Translations under genes and position numbers: made by a program
The notes under the pieces: model-generated
What the model saw: the letters and a program-made list of their open reading frames with translations, nothing else
Databases searched by the model: none
Told to the model about the DNA's origin: nothing
In this document: one piece after another, positions 1-10,130 of the stretch
Layout: each line of letters begins with the position of its first letter
How positions within the stretch are numbered: position 1 is the first letter of the stretch
Assembly: GCF_001654925.1 (NCBI RefSeq)
Contig: NZ_LXER01000029.1
Location: forward strand, 186,001-250,000
Source: Buttiauxella brennerae ATCC 51605
GTDB lineage: Bacteria; Pseudomonadota; Gammaproteobacteria; Enterobacterales; Enterobacteriaceae
Length of the DNA: 64,000 bases
Direction: 5' to 3'

Positions 1-932
1 TTAACTGCCTGCACAGGCTTGTTGAAGCCTTGCTGCAAAGAACTTGGTTTACGCTTACCTTTACCACCACGAACTGCAGCACGCGCTTCTTCACGGTCAG
101 CTTTAGACTCGCCGTGTTTGCCGCCTTTCTTCTGGCGTGGTGCTTTAGTTGTCGCAGTACGAGCACGAGTACGGCCAGCTTCAACTTCGCGGTCGTTTTC
201 GTCTTCAGCCTGGCGAGCGTGTTGAGAAGTGGTTACATGGTAATCAGATTTGTCGTCTTCCACTTTCTCTTCTTCCGTCCAAACACCTGCGTTAGCTTCA
301 GCCATTTTACGGGCCTCTTCAGCTACACGGCGGGCGTCTTCTTCTAATTTGCGACGGGCTTCTTCTTCAGCTTTGCGCTTCAGCTCAGCAGCTTCAGCTT
401 CACGGCGGGCTTTATCGGCCTGGGCGCTTTTGGTCATATCGTCTTGTTGATTGCTCACTTTGTCTTTTTCCGCAGCTTCACGTTTCGCTTTATCAGCGGC
501 TTCACGCTTAGCTTTATCTTCAGCTTCACGTTTAGCTTTTTCTTGCGCCTCACGTTTGGCAGCTTCCTGCGCCTCACGTTGGGCTTGCTCTTCCGCTTCA
601 CGCTGCGCCTGTTCTTCCGCGGCAAGACGTTCGGTCTCTTGCGGATCACGTTTCACAAAGGTGCGCTTCTTGCGGACTTCGATTTGTACCGATTTACTTT
701 TCCCACCGGTACCTGGAATGTTTAAAGTACTGCGCGTTTTGCGCTGTAATGTCAACTTATCTGGCGCAGAACCGTGTTCACGATTCAGGTGCGCCAGTAA
801 TGTCTGTTTTTCCTGGGCCGAGACAGAATCATCAGCAGCCTTAGGGATCCCTGCATCAGCAAATTGCTGTACCAGGCGGTCCACGGAGGTCTGAATCTCT
901 GCGGCCAGCGCTTTTACGGTTACATCTGTCAT
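1..932 (-). CDS. infB: Translation initiation factor IF-2, N-terminal part (cut by window start)
   Basis: IF-2 delivers fMet-tRNA to the 30S subunit using GTP. Only about 310 N-terminal residues are in the window; the GTPase domain lies beyond base 1. The start ([12 protein letters not shown]) matches the E. coli protein. Residues about 100-155 form a charged Lys/Arg/Glu/Ala repeat (REAQ, KREAE units), as in enterobacterial IF-2. A GTG codon at 458-456 (VSNQQDDM) and an ATG at 437-435 sit seven codons apart, where E. coli starts the shorter IF-2 forms internally. It lies 24 nt after nusA in the same operon. Identification is firm. Confidence 0.97.
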   Translation of the reverse strand, partial: MTDVTVKALAAEIQTSVDRLVQQFADAGIPKAADDSVSAQEKQTLLAHLNREHGSAPDKLTLQRKTRSTLNIPGTGGKSKSVQIEVRKKRTFVKRDPQETERLAAEEQAQREAEEQAQREAQEAAKREAQEKAKREAEDKAKREAADKAKREAAEKDKVSNQQDDMTKSAQADKARREAEAAELKRKAEEEARRKLEEDARRVAEEARKMAEANAGVWTEEEKVEDDKSDYHVTTSQHARQAEDENDREVEAGRTRARTATTKAPRQKKGGKHGESKADREEARAAVRGGKGKRKPSSLQQGFNKPVQAV

Positions 933-956
933 GCTGTTCCTTCCTGCTACAGTTTA

Positions 957-2444
957 TTACGCTTCGCCGCCAAACCAGCAGATATTGCGAGCAGCCATAA
1001 TCAATTCCCCGGCTTTCTCGTTGGTTAAACCTTCAATATCTGACAGATCGTCGACACCTTGCTCAGCCAAATCTTCCAGCGAGCTCACACCGCGCGAAGC
1101 GAGTTTAAAGGCCAGGTTGCGATCCATACCTTCGAGGTTCAGCAGATCCTCTTGAGGTTTGTTATCGCCCAGGCTTTCTTCCTGCGCCAATGCCAGTGTG
1201 GTGAGGGCGTTTTTGGCGCGATCACGTAATGCTTCCACTGTATCTTCATCAAGGCCATCAATTTCCAACAGCTCTTTCATCGGCACATAGGCCAACTCTT
1301 CGAGAGAGGAGAAACCTTCTTCTACCAATACAGTGGCAAAGTCCTCGTCGATCTCGAGGTATTTGGTAAAGGTATCAATGGCAGCATGTGCTTCAGCCTG
1401 ATGCTTGGCTTGCAGGTCATCAACAGTCATAACGTTGAGTTCCCAGCCGCTCAGCTGTGCAGCCAGACGAACGTTTTGTCCGTTACGACCGATTGCTTGC
1501 GCCAGATTGCCTGCCTCTACCGCGATATCCATTGTATGTCGGTCTTCATCGACAACAATGGAAGCCACGTCAGCCGGAGCCATAGCATTGATAACGAATT
1601 GAGCTGGGTTATCGTCCCACAGCACGATATCAATACGCTCACCGCCCAGTTCAGTAGAAACTGCCTGAACACGCGCACCGCGCATGCCGACACAAGCACC
1701 TACCGGGTCGATACGCTTGTCGTTGGTTTTCACGGCGATTTTCGCACGAGAACCAGGATCACGAGCAGCGGCTTTGATTTCAATAACTTCTTCGCCAATT
1801 TCCGGCACTTCAATGCGGAACAGTTCGATCAGCATTTCTGGCTTGGAACGGCTAACAAACAGTTGAGCACCGCGAGCTTCCGGACGCACAGCATAAAGCA
1901 CACCGCGGATACGGTCACCTGGGCGGAAGTTTTCACGCGGCAACATATCTTCGCGAAGAATAACAGCTTCAGCGTTGCTACCGAGATCAAGAGAGATGTT
2001 ATCGCGGTTAACTTTCTTCACGACACCAGTGATGATTTCGCCTTCGTGCTCGCGGAACTGATCAACCACCATTGCGCGTTCAGCTTCACGTACTTTTTGT
2101 ACGATAACCTGTTTCGCGGTCTGAGTAGTGATACGGTCGAAAGTCACAGATTCGATCTGGTCTTCAACGTATCCGCCAACATTCAGCTCTGGATCTTCGA
2201 ATTGAGCTGCATCAAGAGTAATTTCACGCGTTGGTTGGGTAACTTCTTCAACAATGACCCAGCGGCGGAAAGTATCGAAGTCACCACTTTTACGATCGAT
2301 GCTGACACGCACATCAATCTCTTGTTCGTATTTTTTCTTGGTCGCTGTTGCAAGTGCACTTTCCAGCGCTTCGAAAATTTTCTCGCGCGGCAGTGATTTT
2401 TCGTTGGAAACTGCTTCTACAACAGCCAAAATTTCTTTGTTCAT
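957..2444 (-). CDS. nusA: Transcription termination/antitermination factor NusA
   Basis: NusA binds RNA polymerase, promotes pausing and hairpin folding, and takes part in lambda N and rRNA antitermination. The protein has 495 residues, the same as in E. coli. It has an N-terminal RNAP-binding domain ([12 protein letters not shown]), an S1 domain around residues 135-200, two KH domains ([12 protein letters not shown] and [12 protein letters not shown]), and two acidic C-terminal repeats ([29 protein letters not shown]) that bind the alpha subunit. It sits between rimP and infB. NusA is known to autoregulate this operon in E. coli. Confidence 0.98.
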   Translation of the reverse strand: MNKEILAVVEAVSNEKSLPREKIFEALESALATATKKKYEQEIDVRVSIDRKSGDFDTFRRWVIVEEVTQPTREITLDAAQFEDPELNVGGYVEDQIESVTFDRITTQTAKQVIVQKVREAERAMVVDQFREHEGEIITGVVKKVNRDNISLDLGSNAEAVILREDMLPRENFRPGDRIRGVLYAVRPEARGAQLFVSRSKPEMLIELFRIEVPEIGEEVIEIKAAARDPGSRAKIAVKTNDKRIDPVGACVGMRGARVQAVSTELGGERIDIVLWDDNPAQFVINAMAPADVASIVVDEDRHTMDIAVEAGNLAQAIGRNGQNVRLAAQLSGWELNVMTVDDLQAKHQAEAHAAIDTFTKYLEIDEDFATVLVEEGFSSLEELAYVPMKELLEIDGLDEDTVEALRDRAKNALTTLALAQEESLGDNKPQEDLLNLEGMDRNLAFKLASRGVSSLEDLAEQGVDDLSDIEGLTNEKAGELIMAARNICWFGGEA

Positions 2445-2471
2445 CCTGGGTTTTCACCTCAATCCAAACTA

Positions 2472-2924
2472 TTAAAAGTGGGGTACCAGGTTCGCTTTCT
2501 GGATGTTGCTCAGCGCGAACACTTCATCTTTTCCTTCCACCGTAACCGTGATCATCTCACCTTCTACGGCTTTAATAATACCCTGCCATTTACGACGGTT
2601 TTGCACAGCCATTCGCAACACAATGCTCACTTCTTCGCCGTTAAAGCGAACGTAATGCTCTGCATTGAACATTGGGCGATCTAGGCCTGGTGAGGAAACT
2701 TCCAGGTTGTAAGCTACAGTGATAGGGTCTTCGACATCCAGAACTGCACTTACCTGGTGACTGACATCAGCACAATCATCAACATTGATGCCATCTTCAC
2801 TATCAATATAGATGCGCAGCGTAGATTGGCGACCTCGAACGAATTCGATCCCGACCAGTTCATAGCCCAGCGCCTCAACCGGTGCTGAAATCATCTCTGT
2901 TAATTTTTGCTCTAATGTGGACAA
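2472..2924 (-). CDS. rimP: Ribosome maturation factor RimP
   Basis: RimP assists late maturation of the 30S subunit. The 150-residue protein reads [11 protein letters not shown] at its start and ends with KANLVPHF, as in E. coli. No ATG is available at that point: the chosen start is a TTG at 2924-2922, with a GTG two codons upstream (2930) as an alternative. A run of G just upstream on the coding strand could serve as ribosome-binding site. It is the first protein gene of the rimP-nusA-infB operon, after tandem terminator-like hairpins that follow tRNA-fMet. The exact start is uncertain; identity is not. Confidence 0.95.
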   Translation of the reverse strand: MSTLEQKLTEMISAPVEALGYELVGIEFVRGRQSTLRIYIDSEDGINVDDCADVSHQVSAVLDVEDPITVAYNLEVSSPGLDRPMFNAEHYVRFNGEEVSIVLRMAVQNRRKWQGIIKAVEGEMITVTVEGKDEVFALSNIQKANLVPHF

Positions 2925-2940
2925 GCCCACCCCCAAGAAA

Positions 2941-2962
2941 TAAAAAAAGGGCATATAGCCCA
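2941..2962 (-). terminator. Terminator-like hairpin just before rimP
   Basis: On the minus strand, GGGC-TATAT-GCCC is followed by seven T residues and lies 17 nt before the rimP start. It is the second of two terminator-like structures between tRNA-fMet and rimP. It may act as an attenuator that lets the tRNA be made in excess over the nusA operon mRNA. Confidence 0.65.
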
Positions 2963-2982
2963 GTTATTCTGAAGTCAGATAA

Positions 2983-3006
2983 CAAAAAACCCCGATAAAT
3001 CGAGGC
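2983..3006 (-). terminator. Intrinsic terminator after tRNA-fMet
   Basis: On the minus strand CCTCGAT pairs with ATCGGGG (one G-U pair) and is followed by TTTTTTG. It lies between tRNA-fMet and rimP and would end or attenuate transcription from the tRNA promoter. Confidence 0.7.
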
Positions 3007-3134
3007 TTTAGATAACTGAACCCTGTACACCGCAATTGCGGCCCGGACACCATCCAGGAGAATTTTTTTCTAAATTCTTCGCGAGGCACCAACTGGTGTT
3101 CACAGTATATTTGAAAAAGAACTCTCAGGGAAAG

Positions 3135-3211
<77 letters not shown>

Positions 3212-3271
3212 TCCGAAAACGTGGCAAATATTACGCCGATATTGCATAAAATGCAAGAAATGCAGATATTT

Positions 3272-3358
3272 TGGTACCGAGGACGGGACTTGAACCCGTA
3301 AGCCCAATCGGGCACTACCACCTCAAGGTAGCGTGTCTACCAATTCCACCACCTCGGC
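3272..3358 (-). tRNA. leuU: tRNA-Leu (GAG)
   Basis: This is an 87-nt class II tRNA with a long variable arm (TGCCC/GGGC stem). It starts GCCGAGGTGGTGG and ends with an encoded CCA. The anticodon is GAG within ACCTTGAGGT. It follows secG by 48 nt, the same arrangement as secG-leuU in E. coli. Confidence 0.97.
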
Positions 3359-3406
3359 ACTTTGAACACGGTAATCACTTCTTACCGTATTGAAGCTTAC
3401 TACTTA

Positions 3407-3736
3407 TTACTGCGGAATATCGCTGCTCGGCTTGGTAGGTGCCGCTGGCTGTGACTCAGTTTTTGTAGGCTGAGTTAAATTATCCCACACACTTCCTTTA
3501 TCGGTTTTGTTGGTATTGAGGTTACCCAGTACCAGGCTGATGATAAAGAACAGTGTTGCTAACACAGCGGTCATACGGGTCATGAAATTACCAGAACCAT
3601 TTGAACCAAACAGTGTAGCGGAAGCGCCTGCTCCGAAGGAGGCTCCCATATCAGCGCCTTTACCTTGTTGCAGCATGATAAGACCCACAAGGCCTAAGGC
3701 TACAATAAGGAAAACAACTAAAAGAGCTTCGTACAT
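3407..3736 (-). CDS. secG: Protein-export membrane protein SecG
   Basis: SecG is the small SecYEG subunit that helps SecA-driven translocation. The 109-residue protein begins [16 protein letters not shown]. It has two membrane segments (about residues 3-22 and 53-72) joined by a Gly-rich loop with [15 protein letters not shown], and a polar Pro/Thr-rich tail. The chosen ATG at 3736 gives the family's usual length; an upstream in-frame start would add 12 unconserved residues. It is followed by leuU. Confidence 0.97.
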   Translation of the reverse strand: MYEALLVVFLIVALGLVGLIMLQQGKGADMGASFGAGASATLFGSNGSGNFMTRMTAVLATLFFIISLVLGNLNTNKTDKGSVWDNLTQPTKTESQPAAPTKPSSDIPQ

Positions 3737-3919
3737 AATCAACCTGTTCCTTGCGGTATTACCGCATACCAAAGCTTCAAACCAGTCAAGCGGATACGTT
3801 TAAGTTTACCCACTGAAGCGGGTGAGAATACTAACCAAAGCCGGTCTTACGCGCAAGGGCAATTTATTCACATTTCGCTGACTGGAGAAAAAAACAGCAA
3901 TACATTTAGATTTGTTTAT

Positions 3920-3946
3920 AAAAGAGGCGACAAACGCCGCCTTTTT
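3920..3946 (-). terminator. Terminator after glmM
   Basis: On the minus strand AGGCG and CGCCT pair around an 8-nt loop and are followed by CTTTTAT, 26 nt after the glmM stop. The plus strand also carries a T run after the stem, so it may work in both directions. Confidence 0.6.
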
Positions 3947-3968
3947 ACACAAAAAATAAGATTGCTAA

Positions 3969-5306
3969 TTAAACGGCTTTTACCGCATCGGCAATGCGGT
4001 TGGCATATTCGATAACCAGCGCTTCGTCTTCGCCTTCCACCATCACACGAATGAGTGGTTCAGTACCGGATTTACGCAATAGCACACGGCCACGGTTACC
4101 CAATGCTTCTTCCACTTCTGCGGTCACTTTTTTCACTGAATCGTGTTCAAGTGGATCGCCACTGCCTGCGGTAAAGCGCACGTTAACCAGAATTTGCGGG
4201 AATAATTTCATTCCACTGCACAAATCATGCAGGCTCATATGGTTACGGACCATAGCGGTAAGTACTTGCAAACCTGCCACGATACCGTCACCAGTGGTGG
4301 TCTTATCCAACAGAATCACATGGCCGGAGTTTTCAGCGCCAATTCTCCAGCCTTTCTCCTGAAGTTTTTCCAGCACATAGCGGTCGCCCACTTTTGCACG
4401 CGCAAACGGAATACCGAGCTGTTTCAATGCCAGCTCCAGCCCCATGTTGCTCATCAGTGTACCGACTGCACCACCGCGCAACTGGCCCTGACGGAGTCCT
4501 TCACGAGCAATGATGTAGAGGATCTGGTCGCCATCAACTTTATGGCCCAGATTGTCCACCATGATGACACGGTCGCCATCACCATCCAGTGCAATACCAA
4601 TGTCAGCTTTCTCAGCCAGCACACGCTCTTGCAGCATACGCACGTCAGTGGCACCACATTTTTCGTTGATGTTAACGCCGTTAGGCTCACACCCTACGGT
4701 AATGACCGTTGCACCCAGCTCACGCAGCACATTTGGCGCAATGTGGTAAGTTGCACCATTAGCGCAATCGACAACAATTTTAAGGCTGCTGAGGCTTAAT
4801 TCATTCGGGAATGTGCCTTTGCAGAATTCGATATAACGACCGGCCGCATCAACAATACGGCTGGCTTTACCCAGTTCCGCAGAATCGACACATGTGATCT
4901 CTTTTTCCATTTCCGCTTCAATAGCTTCTTCAACATCATCTGGCAGTTTTGTGCCATCGATAGAGAAGAATTTAATCCCGTTATCATAGAACGGGTTGTG
5001 CGATGCGGAGATAACGATCCCTGCTTCGGCGCGGAATGCACGGGTCAGATATGCAACGGCAGGCGTTGGCATCGGGCCGGTGAATGAAGCAGACAGCCCC
5101 GCTGCAGCCAGGCCCGCTTCGAGAGCGGACTCAAGCATATAACCAGAGATACGGGTATCTTTGCCTATAATAATTTTACGCGAGCCATGGCGCGCTAAAA
5201 CTTTGCCCGCAGCCCAACCGAGCTTAAGCACAAAGTCAGGAGTAATAGGGGAATCGCCAACACGACCGCGGATGCCATCTGTGCCAAAATATTTACGGTT
5301 ACTCAT
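3969..5306 (-). CDS. glmM: Phosphoglucosamine mutase
   Basis: GlmM converts glucosamine-6-phosphate to glucosamine-1-phosphate, feeding UDP-GlcNAc for peptidoglycan and LPS. The 445-residue protein matches the E. coli length. The phosphoserine loop is [15 protein letters not shown] with the catalytic Ser at residue 102. The metal-binding loop ALDGDGDRV and the substrate loop [12 protein letters not shown] are intact. Its first eight bases overlap the end of folP, so the two are translationally linked, as in E. coli. Confidence 0.98.
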   Translation of the reverse strand: MSNRKYFGTDGIRGRVGDSPITPDFVLKLGWAAGKVLARHGSRKIIIGKDTRISGYMLESALEAGLAAAGLSASFTGPMPTPAVAYLTRAFRAEAGIVISASHNPFYDNGIKFFSIDGTKLPDDVEEAIEAEMEKEITCVDSAELGKASRIVDAAGRYIEFCKGTFPNELSLSSLKIVVDCANGATYHIAPNVLRELGATVITVGCEPNGVNINEKCGATDVRMLQERVLAEKADIGIALDGDGDRVIMVDNLGHKVDGDQILYIIAREGLRQGQLRGGAVGTLMSNMGLELALKQLGIPFARAKVGDRYVLEKLQEKGWRIGAENSGHVILLDKTTTGDGIVAGLQVLTAMVRNHMSLHDLCSGMKLFPQILVNVRFTAGSGDPLEHDSVKKVTAEVEEALGNRGRVLLRKSGTEPLIRVMVEGEDEALVIEYANRIADAVKAV

Positions 5307-6147
5307 AGCGTTTTTTTTCCTTCGCTGAAAGTGTGGCTTCCACCACGCGCATCGCTTCGACTGATTCTTTCACGTCATGAACTCGAATGATATTAGCCCC
5401 CTGCATTGCAGAAATAACTGCACATGCAAGACTGCCGCTCAGGCGTTGATCCGGCCCGACGTTTAGCAGTTGGCCAACCATTGATTTACGCGACATCCCC
5501 ACCAATAGCGGTAAGCCAAAGTGATGGAATTCTGAAAGTCGGGCCAAAAGTTGGTAATTATGGGTCAGATTTTTACCGAAACCGAAGCCCGGGTCGAGCA
5601 ACAATTTTTCTTTTGAGATACCTGCTGCTTCACAACGAGCTATTTGGTCGATAAAGAAGCGATTCACATCAGCAAAAACATCGTCGTAATGCGGTGCCTG
5701 TTGCATATTTTTGGGCTCACCCTGCATGTGCATAATGCAGACGGGTAAACCCGTTTCTGCCGCCGCTTCCAGTGCGCCGGGTTCCTGTAATGAGCGAATA
5801 TCATTGATGATATGTGCGCCAACACGGGCAGCTTCACGAATCACTTCAGGTTTCGATGTATCAACTGATATCCAGACTTCAAAGCGCTGAGCAATCGCTT
5901 CCACAACAGGGATCACACGCGACAACTCTTCCTCAACGCTCACTTCAGCCGCCCCAGGGCGTGTCGACTCACCACCGATATCAATAATCGTCGCGCCAGC
6001 GTTAATCATCGCATTCGCGTGTTTTACGGCTTCAACTAATGAGTTGTGCTGCCCGCCGTCAGAAAATGAGTCTGGCGTGACGTTCAAAATACCCATGATA
6101 TGAGGATGAGAAAGATCGAGCGTAGTGCCCTGGGCGGTGAGTTTCAT
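5299..6147 (-). CDS. folP: Dihydropteroate synthase
   Basis: FolP joins p-aminobenzoate to dihydropterin pyrophosphate in folate synthesis and is the sulfonamide target. The 282 residues form a TIM barrel with the pterin-binding motifs [24 protein letters not shown] and [11 protein letters not shown], and a C-terminal IIRVHDVKE. Starting at the ATG at 6147 ([16 protein letters not shown]) matches the E. coli start. It lies downstream of ftsH beyond a terminator and overlaps glmM by eight bases. Confidence 0.98.
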   Translation of the reverse strand: MKLTAQGTTLDLSHPHIMGILNVTPDSFSDGGQHNSLVEAVKHANAMINAGATIIDIGGESTRPGAAEVSVEEELSRVIPVVEAIAQRFEVWISVDTSKPEVIREAARVGAHIINDIRSLQEPGALEAAAETGLPVCIMHMQGEPKNMQQAPHYDDVFADVNRFFIDQIARCEAAGISKEKLLLDPGFGFGKNLTHNYQLLARLSEFHHFGLPLLVGMSRKSMVGQLLNVGPDQRLSGSLACAVISAMQGANIIRVHDVKESVEAMRVVEATLSAKEKKRYE

Positions 6148-6184
6148 CAAAATTCCCTGCATAGACTTTGGTTAAGACAAAAAA

Positions 6185-6213
6185 CAAAAACCCTGGGACA
6201 AGCCCAGGGTTTT
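6185..6213 (-). terminator. Terminator between ftsH and folP
   Basis: On the minus strand AACCCTGGG and CCCAGGGTT pair around CTTGT and are followed by a T-rich tract. It lies 35-60 nt past the ftsH stop and would reduce readthrough into folP-glmM. Confidence 0.8.
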
Positions 6214-6247
6214 ATAGACTACTGCATTAACATCCGGCAGAAACGAC

Positions 6248-8197
6248 TTATTTGTCGCCCAACTGCTCAGACATGGTGGAGTCACCCGGATTCGGCGTAC
6301 GCGGTTCATCGACCGGACGCGGAGCACGTGGAGTCGTTCCATTATTGTCTGAATTGTTGCTGCTGTTGGATTCTTCCCAACCTGCTGGCGGACGCACCTC
6401 GCGACGGTTCATCAGGTCATCAATCTGTGGCGCATCGATGGTTTCATACTTCATCAGTGCGTCTTTCATGGTGTGAAGAATATCCATATTTTCATTCAGG
6501 AGCTGACGAGCACGAGCGTAGTTACGCTCAATCAACAGCTTCACTTCCTGATCGATGATACGTGCAGTTTCATCGGACATATGTTTCGCTTTAGCCACGG
6601 AGCGGCCCAGGAACACTTCACCTTCCTCTTCCGCATACAGCAACGGACCGAGTTTCTCAGAGAAGCCCCATTGGGTGACCATGTTACGAGCGATAGATGT
6701 TGCTACTTTGATGTCGTTAGACGCACCGGTAGAAACATGTTCCGCACCGTAAATAATCTCTTCAGCAAGACGACCGCCGTACAGCGTAGAAATCTGGCTT
6801 TCCAGTTTCTGACGGCTGGCACTGATTGCATCACCTTCCGGCAAGAAGAACGTCACACCCAACGCACGACCGCGCGGAATGATCGTTACTTTATGCACAG
6901 GATCGTGTTCTGGAACCAGACGACCGATAATCGCATGCCCTGCTTCGTGATAGGCAGTAGATTCTTTTTGCGCTTCCGTCATCACCATGGAGCGACGTTC
7001 CGCACCCATCATGATTTTGTCTTTCGCTTTTTCGAACTCAACCATTGAAACCACACGCTTGTTGCCACGGGCAGCAAACAGAGCAGCTTCGTTGACCAGG
7101 TTCGCAAGATCCGCACCGGAGAAGCCTGGAGTACCACGAGCAATGATTGCTGCGTCGATATCTGGAGCCAGCGGCACCCTACGGCTATGCACTTTCAGGA
7201 TTTGCTCACGGCCACGCACATCTGGCAGACCAACAACAACCTGACGGTCAAAACGGCCTGGACGCAGTAACGCTGGGTCAAGTACGTCTGGACGGTTAGT
7301 TGCAGCGATAACGATGATACCTTCGTTACCTTCGAAACCATCCATTTCAACCAGCATCTGGTTCAGTGTCTGTTCACGCTCATCGTGACCACCACCAAGA
7401 CCCGCGCCACGCTGACGGCCTACGGCGTCGATTTCATCGATGAAGATGATGCATGGTGCCGCTTTCTTAGCTTGTTCAAACATGTCACGAACACGAGATG
7501 CACCCACGCCCACGAACATTTCAACGAAGTCAGAACCGGAAATGGTAAAGAATGGTACTTTCGCTTCGCCTGCAATGGCTTTTGCCAGCAAGGTTTTACC
7601 GGTACCCGGAGGGCCAACCATCAGCACGCCTTTCGGGATTTTACCGCCCAGTTTCTGGAAACGGCTTGGCTCGCGAAGGTACTCAACCAGCTCAGCAACC
7701 TCTTCTTTTGCTTCGTCACAACCAGCAACGTCAGCAAAAGTGGTCTTAATTTGGTCTTCGGTGAGCATACGCGCCTTGCTCTTACCGAACGACATGGCAC
7801 CTTTGCCACCGCCGCCCTGCATTTGACGCATAAAGAAGATCCAGACCCCTATCAGCAATAGCATTGGGAACCAGGAGATGAAAATAGAAGCCAGCAAGCT
7901 TGGCTCTTCAGGCGGTTCGCCTACTACTTTCACATTTTTGGTCAGCAGGTTATCAAGCAGCTTAGGATCGTTAACGGGGATGTAAGTCGTGTATCGGTTA
8001 CTATCTTTCTTGGTAACTTTGATTTCACGTCCATTGATACTCGCTTCGCGAACCTGGTCTTGATTTACTTCAGACAGGAAAGTGGAGTAATCCACCCTAC
8101 GGCCGTTTGACTCGCTGGGCCCAAAGCTCTGGAACACAGACATCAGCACAACCGCGATGACCAGCCAGAGTATTAGGTTTTTCGCCATGTCACTCAA
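6248..8197 (-). CDS. ftsH: ATP-dependent zinc metalloprotease FtsH
   Basis: FtsH is a membrane-bound AAA+ protease that degrades LpxC, sigma-32 and misassembled membrane proteins. It has two N-terminal membrane segments (about residues 8-25 and 101-121) around a periplasmic domain, Walker A GPPGTGKT, Walker [12 protein letters not shown], an arginine finger region RPGRFDRQ, and the zinc motif HEAGH. The tail ends [19 protein letters not shown]. The TTG at 8197 (MSDMAKN) has a GAGG eight bases upstream; the ATG at 8188 (MAKN) is the start often annotated in E. coli. It is downstream of rlmE in one operon. Confidence 0.98.
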   Translation of the reverse strand: MSDMAKNLILWLVIAVVLMSVFQSFGPSESNGRRVDYSTFLSEVNQDQVREASINGREIKVTKKDSNRYTTYIPVNDPKLLDNLLTKNVKVVGEPPEEPSLLASIFISWFPMLLLIGVWIFFMRQMQGGGGKGAMSFGKSKARMLTEDQIKTTFADVAGCDEAKEEVAELVEYLREPSRFQKLGGKIPKGVLMVGPPGTGKTLLAKAIAGEAKVPFFTISGSDFVEMFVGVGASRVRDMFEQAKKAAPCIIFIDEIDAVGRQRGAGLGGGHDEREQTLNQMLVEMDGFEGNEGIIVIAATNRPDVLDPALLRPGRFDRQVVVGLPDVRGREQILKVHSRRVPLAPDIDAAIIARGTPGFSGADLANLVNEAALFAARGNKRVVSMVEFEKAKDKIMMGAERRSMVMTEAQKESTAYHEAGHAIIGRLVPEHDPVHKVTIIPRGRALGVTFFLPEGDAISASRQKLESQISTLYGGRLAEEIIYGAEHVSTGASNDIKVATSIARNMVTQWGFSEKLGPLLYAEEEGEVFLGRSVAKAKHMSDETARIIDQEVKLLIERNYARARQLLNENMDILHTMKDALMKYETIDAPQIDDLMNRREVRPPAGWEESNSSNNSDNNGTTPRAPRPVDEPRTPNPGDSTMSEQLGDK

Positions 8198-8244
8198 GGG
8201 ATTAACCTCATATTACAACTGTGTTAACAAACAGCGCCAGGGGA

Positions 8245-8874
8245 CTATACTTTTCGCCCAGTCGCTACAATGTACACTTCACGTGAGCGGGCACGAGAAG
8301 AGTCCGGTTTACGAACTTTAACTGTCGTAAACAGGGAGCGAATTTCCCGCAGGTACTCATCGAAACCTTCGCCCTGAAACACTTTCACTAAAAAACTACC
8401 ACCCGGTGCAAGAACATCACGACACATTTCCAGTGCCAGCTCTACTAAATACATAGACCGAGGAATATCAACTGCCGGTGTCCCGCTCATATTTGGAGCC
8501 ATATCTGACATGACAACCTGAACTTTACTGTCACCAACACGATCCAACAGAGCTTTCACGACTAATTCATCACGAAAGTCACCCTGAAGGAAATCAACAC
8601 CAACGATAGGATCCATTGGTAAAAGATCGCAAGCAATGATTCGCCCCTGATTCCCGATTTGAGTCACCACATACTGTGACCAGCCTCCGGGAGCAGCGCC
8701 AAGATCAACAATAGTCATTCCTGGCTTAAAAAGTTTGTCACTTTGCTGTATTTCATCAAGTTTAAACCAGGCACGGGAACGTAACCCTTTTTTCTGCGCC
8801 TGAATTACATATTTATCGCTAAAGTGTTCCTGCAGCCAGCGACTAGAGCTGGCAGAACGCTTTTTACCTGTCAT
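8245..8874 (-). CDS. rlmE: 23S rRNA 2'-O-ribose U2552 methyltransferase
   Basis: RlmE (RrmJ/FtsJ) methylates U2552 in the A-loop of 23S rRNA within 50S particles and is a heat-shock protein in E. coli. The 209-residue protein has the SAM-binding motif [12 protein letters not shown], the catalytic region [10 protein letters not shown] (Asp of the K-D-K triad) and VKVFQGEGF (second Lys). The ATG at 8874 gives the family length. It is followed after 47 nt by ftsH and is divergent from yhbY. Confidence 0.98.
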   Translation of the reverse strand: MTGKKRSASSSRWLQEHFSDKYVIQAQKKGLRSRAWFKLDEIQQSDKLFKPGMTIVDLGAAPGGWSQYVVTQIGNQGRIIACDLLPMDPIVGVDFLQGDFRDELVVKALLDRVGDSKVQVVMSDMAPNMSGTPAVDIPRSMYLVELALEMCRDVLAPGGSFLVKVFQGEGFDEYLREIRSLFTTVKVRKPDSSRARSREVYIVATGRKV

Positions 8875-9000
8875 CTCAAATTCCAACTTTGTTCATCGTG
8901 AATAGCAGGCTGTAAGAGTTATCAGCACAGCCGATTGGCGATACGGGAGATATGGCGGTAGAATGAACCGTTTTCAATCCCAACGTAAGCAAAAAATACG

Positions 9001-9294
9001 ATGAATCTGAGTACTAAACAAAAACAGCACCTGAAAGGTCTTGCTCATCCGCTCAAGCCAGTAGTTATGCTTGGCAATAACGGTTTGACCGAAGGGGTAC
9101 TGGCCGAGATTGAACAAGCGCTTGAACATCATGAGTTAATCAAGGTGAAAATCGCAACGGAAGATCGCGAAACTAAAACCTTGATCGTGGATGCCATCGT
9201 GCGTGAAACCGGCGCCTGTAATGTACAGGTTATCGGTAAAACGCTGGTGCTCTATCGCGCGTCTAAAGAGCGCAAAATCTCTCTGCCAAAATAA
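9001..9294 (+). CDS. yhbY: CRM-domain ribosome assembly RNA-binding protein YhbY
   Basis: This 97-residue protein is a single CRM (KH-like) RNA-binding domain. It has the motif LGNNGLTEGVLAEIEQALEHHELIKVKI and the basic C-terminal LVLYRASKERK. E. coli YhbY associates with pre-50S particles. It is divergent from rlmE-ftsH and ends at a strong terminator shared with the convergent greA. Confidence 0.95.
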   Translation: MNLSTKQKQHLKGLAHPLKPVVMLGNNGLTEGVLAEIEQALEHHELIKVKIATEDRETKTLIVDAIVRETGACNVQVIGKTLVLYRASKERKISLPK

Positions 9295-9332
9295 GCAGAG
9301 AGTGTGCAAAATGCCACGCTCTGTTAGTTGAT

Positions 9333-9357
9333 AAAAGGCCGCGATGCGGCCTTTTTC
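9333..9357. terminator. Bidirectional terminator between yhbY and greA
   Basis: GGCCGC and GCGGCC pair around GAT. The stem is preceded by AAAA and followed by TTTTT, so it can end yhbY on the plus strand and greA on the minus strand. Confidence 0.85.
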
Positions 9358-9400
9358 CTTTCTTTACAATACTCCACGCTATAAAAAAGCGTAGCAGAAA

Positions 9401-9877
9401 TTATAAATATTCCACTTTGATGATTTCGAACTCCACATCGCCACCTGGCGTGCGGATAACAACAACATCATCACGCTCTTTGCCGACAAGGCCACGAGCA
9501 ATCGGTGAGTTCACCGAAATAAGATTCTGTTTAAAATCAGCTTCATCATCACCAACGATGCGGTAAGTCTGCTCTTCATCGGTATCCAGATTCAAAACCG
9601 TCACGCTTGCACCAAAAATAACACGGCCATTATTTGGCATTTTGGTGATATCAATAATCTGAGCATTAGACAGCTTTGCTTCGATATCCTGGATACGGCC
9701 TTCACAAAAACCCTGTTGCTCACGCGCAGCGTGATATTCAGCGTTTTCTTTTAAGTCGCCGTGCTCGCGAGCATCCGCAATCGCGGCAATAATTTGCGGG
9801 CGACGCACTGATTTCAGCTGATCCAGCTCTTCACGTAATCTTTCTGCGCCACGTAGGGTCATCGGAATAGGTTGCAT
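9401..9877 (-). CDS. greA: Transcript cleavage factor GreA
   Basis: GreA rescues backtracked RNA polymerase by stimulating cleavage of the nascent RNA. The 158-residue protein has the N-terminal coiled coil (residues about 1-75) with the acidic tip [20 protein letters not shown], which carries the catalytic Asp41/Glu44, and a C-terminal globular domain ending FEIIKVEYL. It starts with [19 protein letters not shown]. The leader upstream has a long hairpin like the one from which E. coli makes GraL RNA. Confidence 0.98.
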   Translation of the reverse strand: MQPIPMTLRGAERLREELDQLKSVRRPQIIAAIADAREHGDLKENAEYHAAREQQGFCEGRIQDIEAKLSNAQIIDITKMPNNGRVIFGASVTVLNLDTDEEQTYRIVGDDEADFKQNLISVNSPIARGLVGKERDDVVVIRTPGGDVEFEIIKVEYL

Positions 9878-9903
9878 TGTTATACCTCTTCAAAACTTTC
9901 CTG

Positions 9904-9931
9904 TTCAGAACTGCCCAACGGCACTCCTGAA
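9904..9931 (-). promoter_or_regulatory. Strong hairpin in greA leader
   Basis: Read on the minus strand, TTCAGGAGTGCC and GGCAGTTCTGAA pair over 11 of 12 positions (one G-U, one mismatch) around GTTG, 27 nt before the greA ATG. In E. coli a leader terminator in the same place yields the GraL small RNA. Here the following tract is only GTTTTG, so termination is unproven. Promoter and 5' end were not located. Confidence 0.45.
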
Positions 9932-10130
9932 TCCAGAGCCTGGTTTACGTTAATTCAGCAAACCCCTGGCACTAAGCAAAATAAAACCAACCCAGAGCAA
10001 AGCACCAGGTCAGTAACGGTTTCCAAATTGACCTGTATTTTACCCTGGAGTTCACTGAGGGTCATCGTTTACTTTGCACTGCGATGCACCGTAGTATGAC
10101 GACACGTTTCCAGGTTGTTACCGCGAGATT

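Noticed and set aside
455-649. Short tandem repeat or CRISPR-like array in infB
   Set aside because: The periodicity is the coding of Lys/Arg/Glu/Ala repeats of IF-2; the units are unequal and there are no spacers.
1386-2396. 336-codon open frame opposite nusA
   Set aside because: It is antisense to the highly conserved NusA coding sequence, has no ribosome-binding site I recognise, and its protein resembles no family.
3035-3046. Palindrome near CCGCAATTGCGG after tRNA-fMet
   Set aside because: A 12-nt palindrome without further context; could be part of tRNA 3' processing sequence, not enough to call a site.
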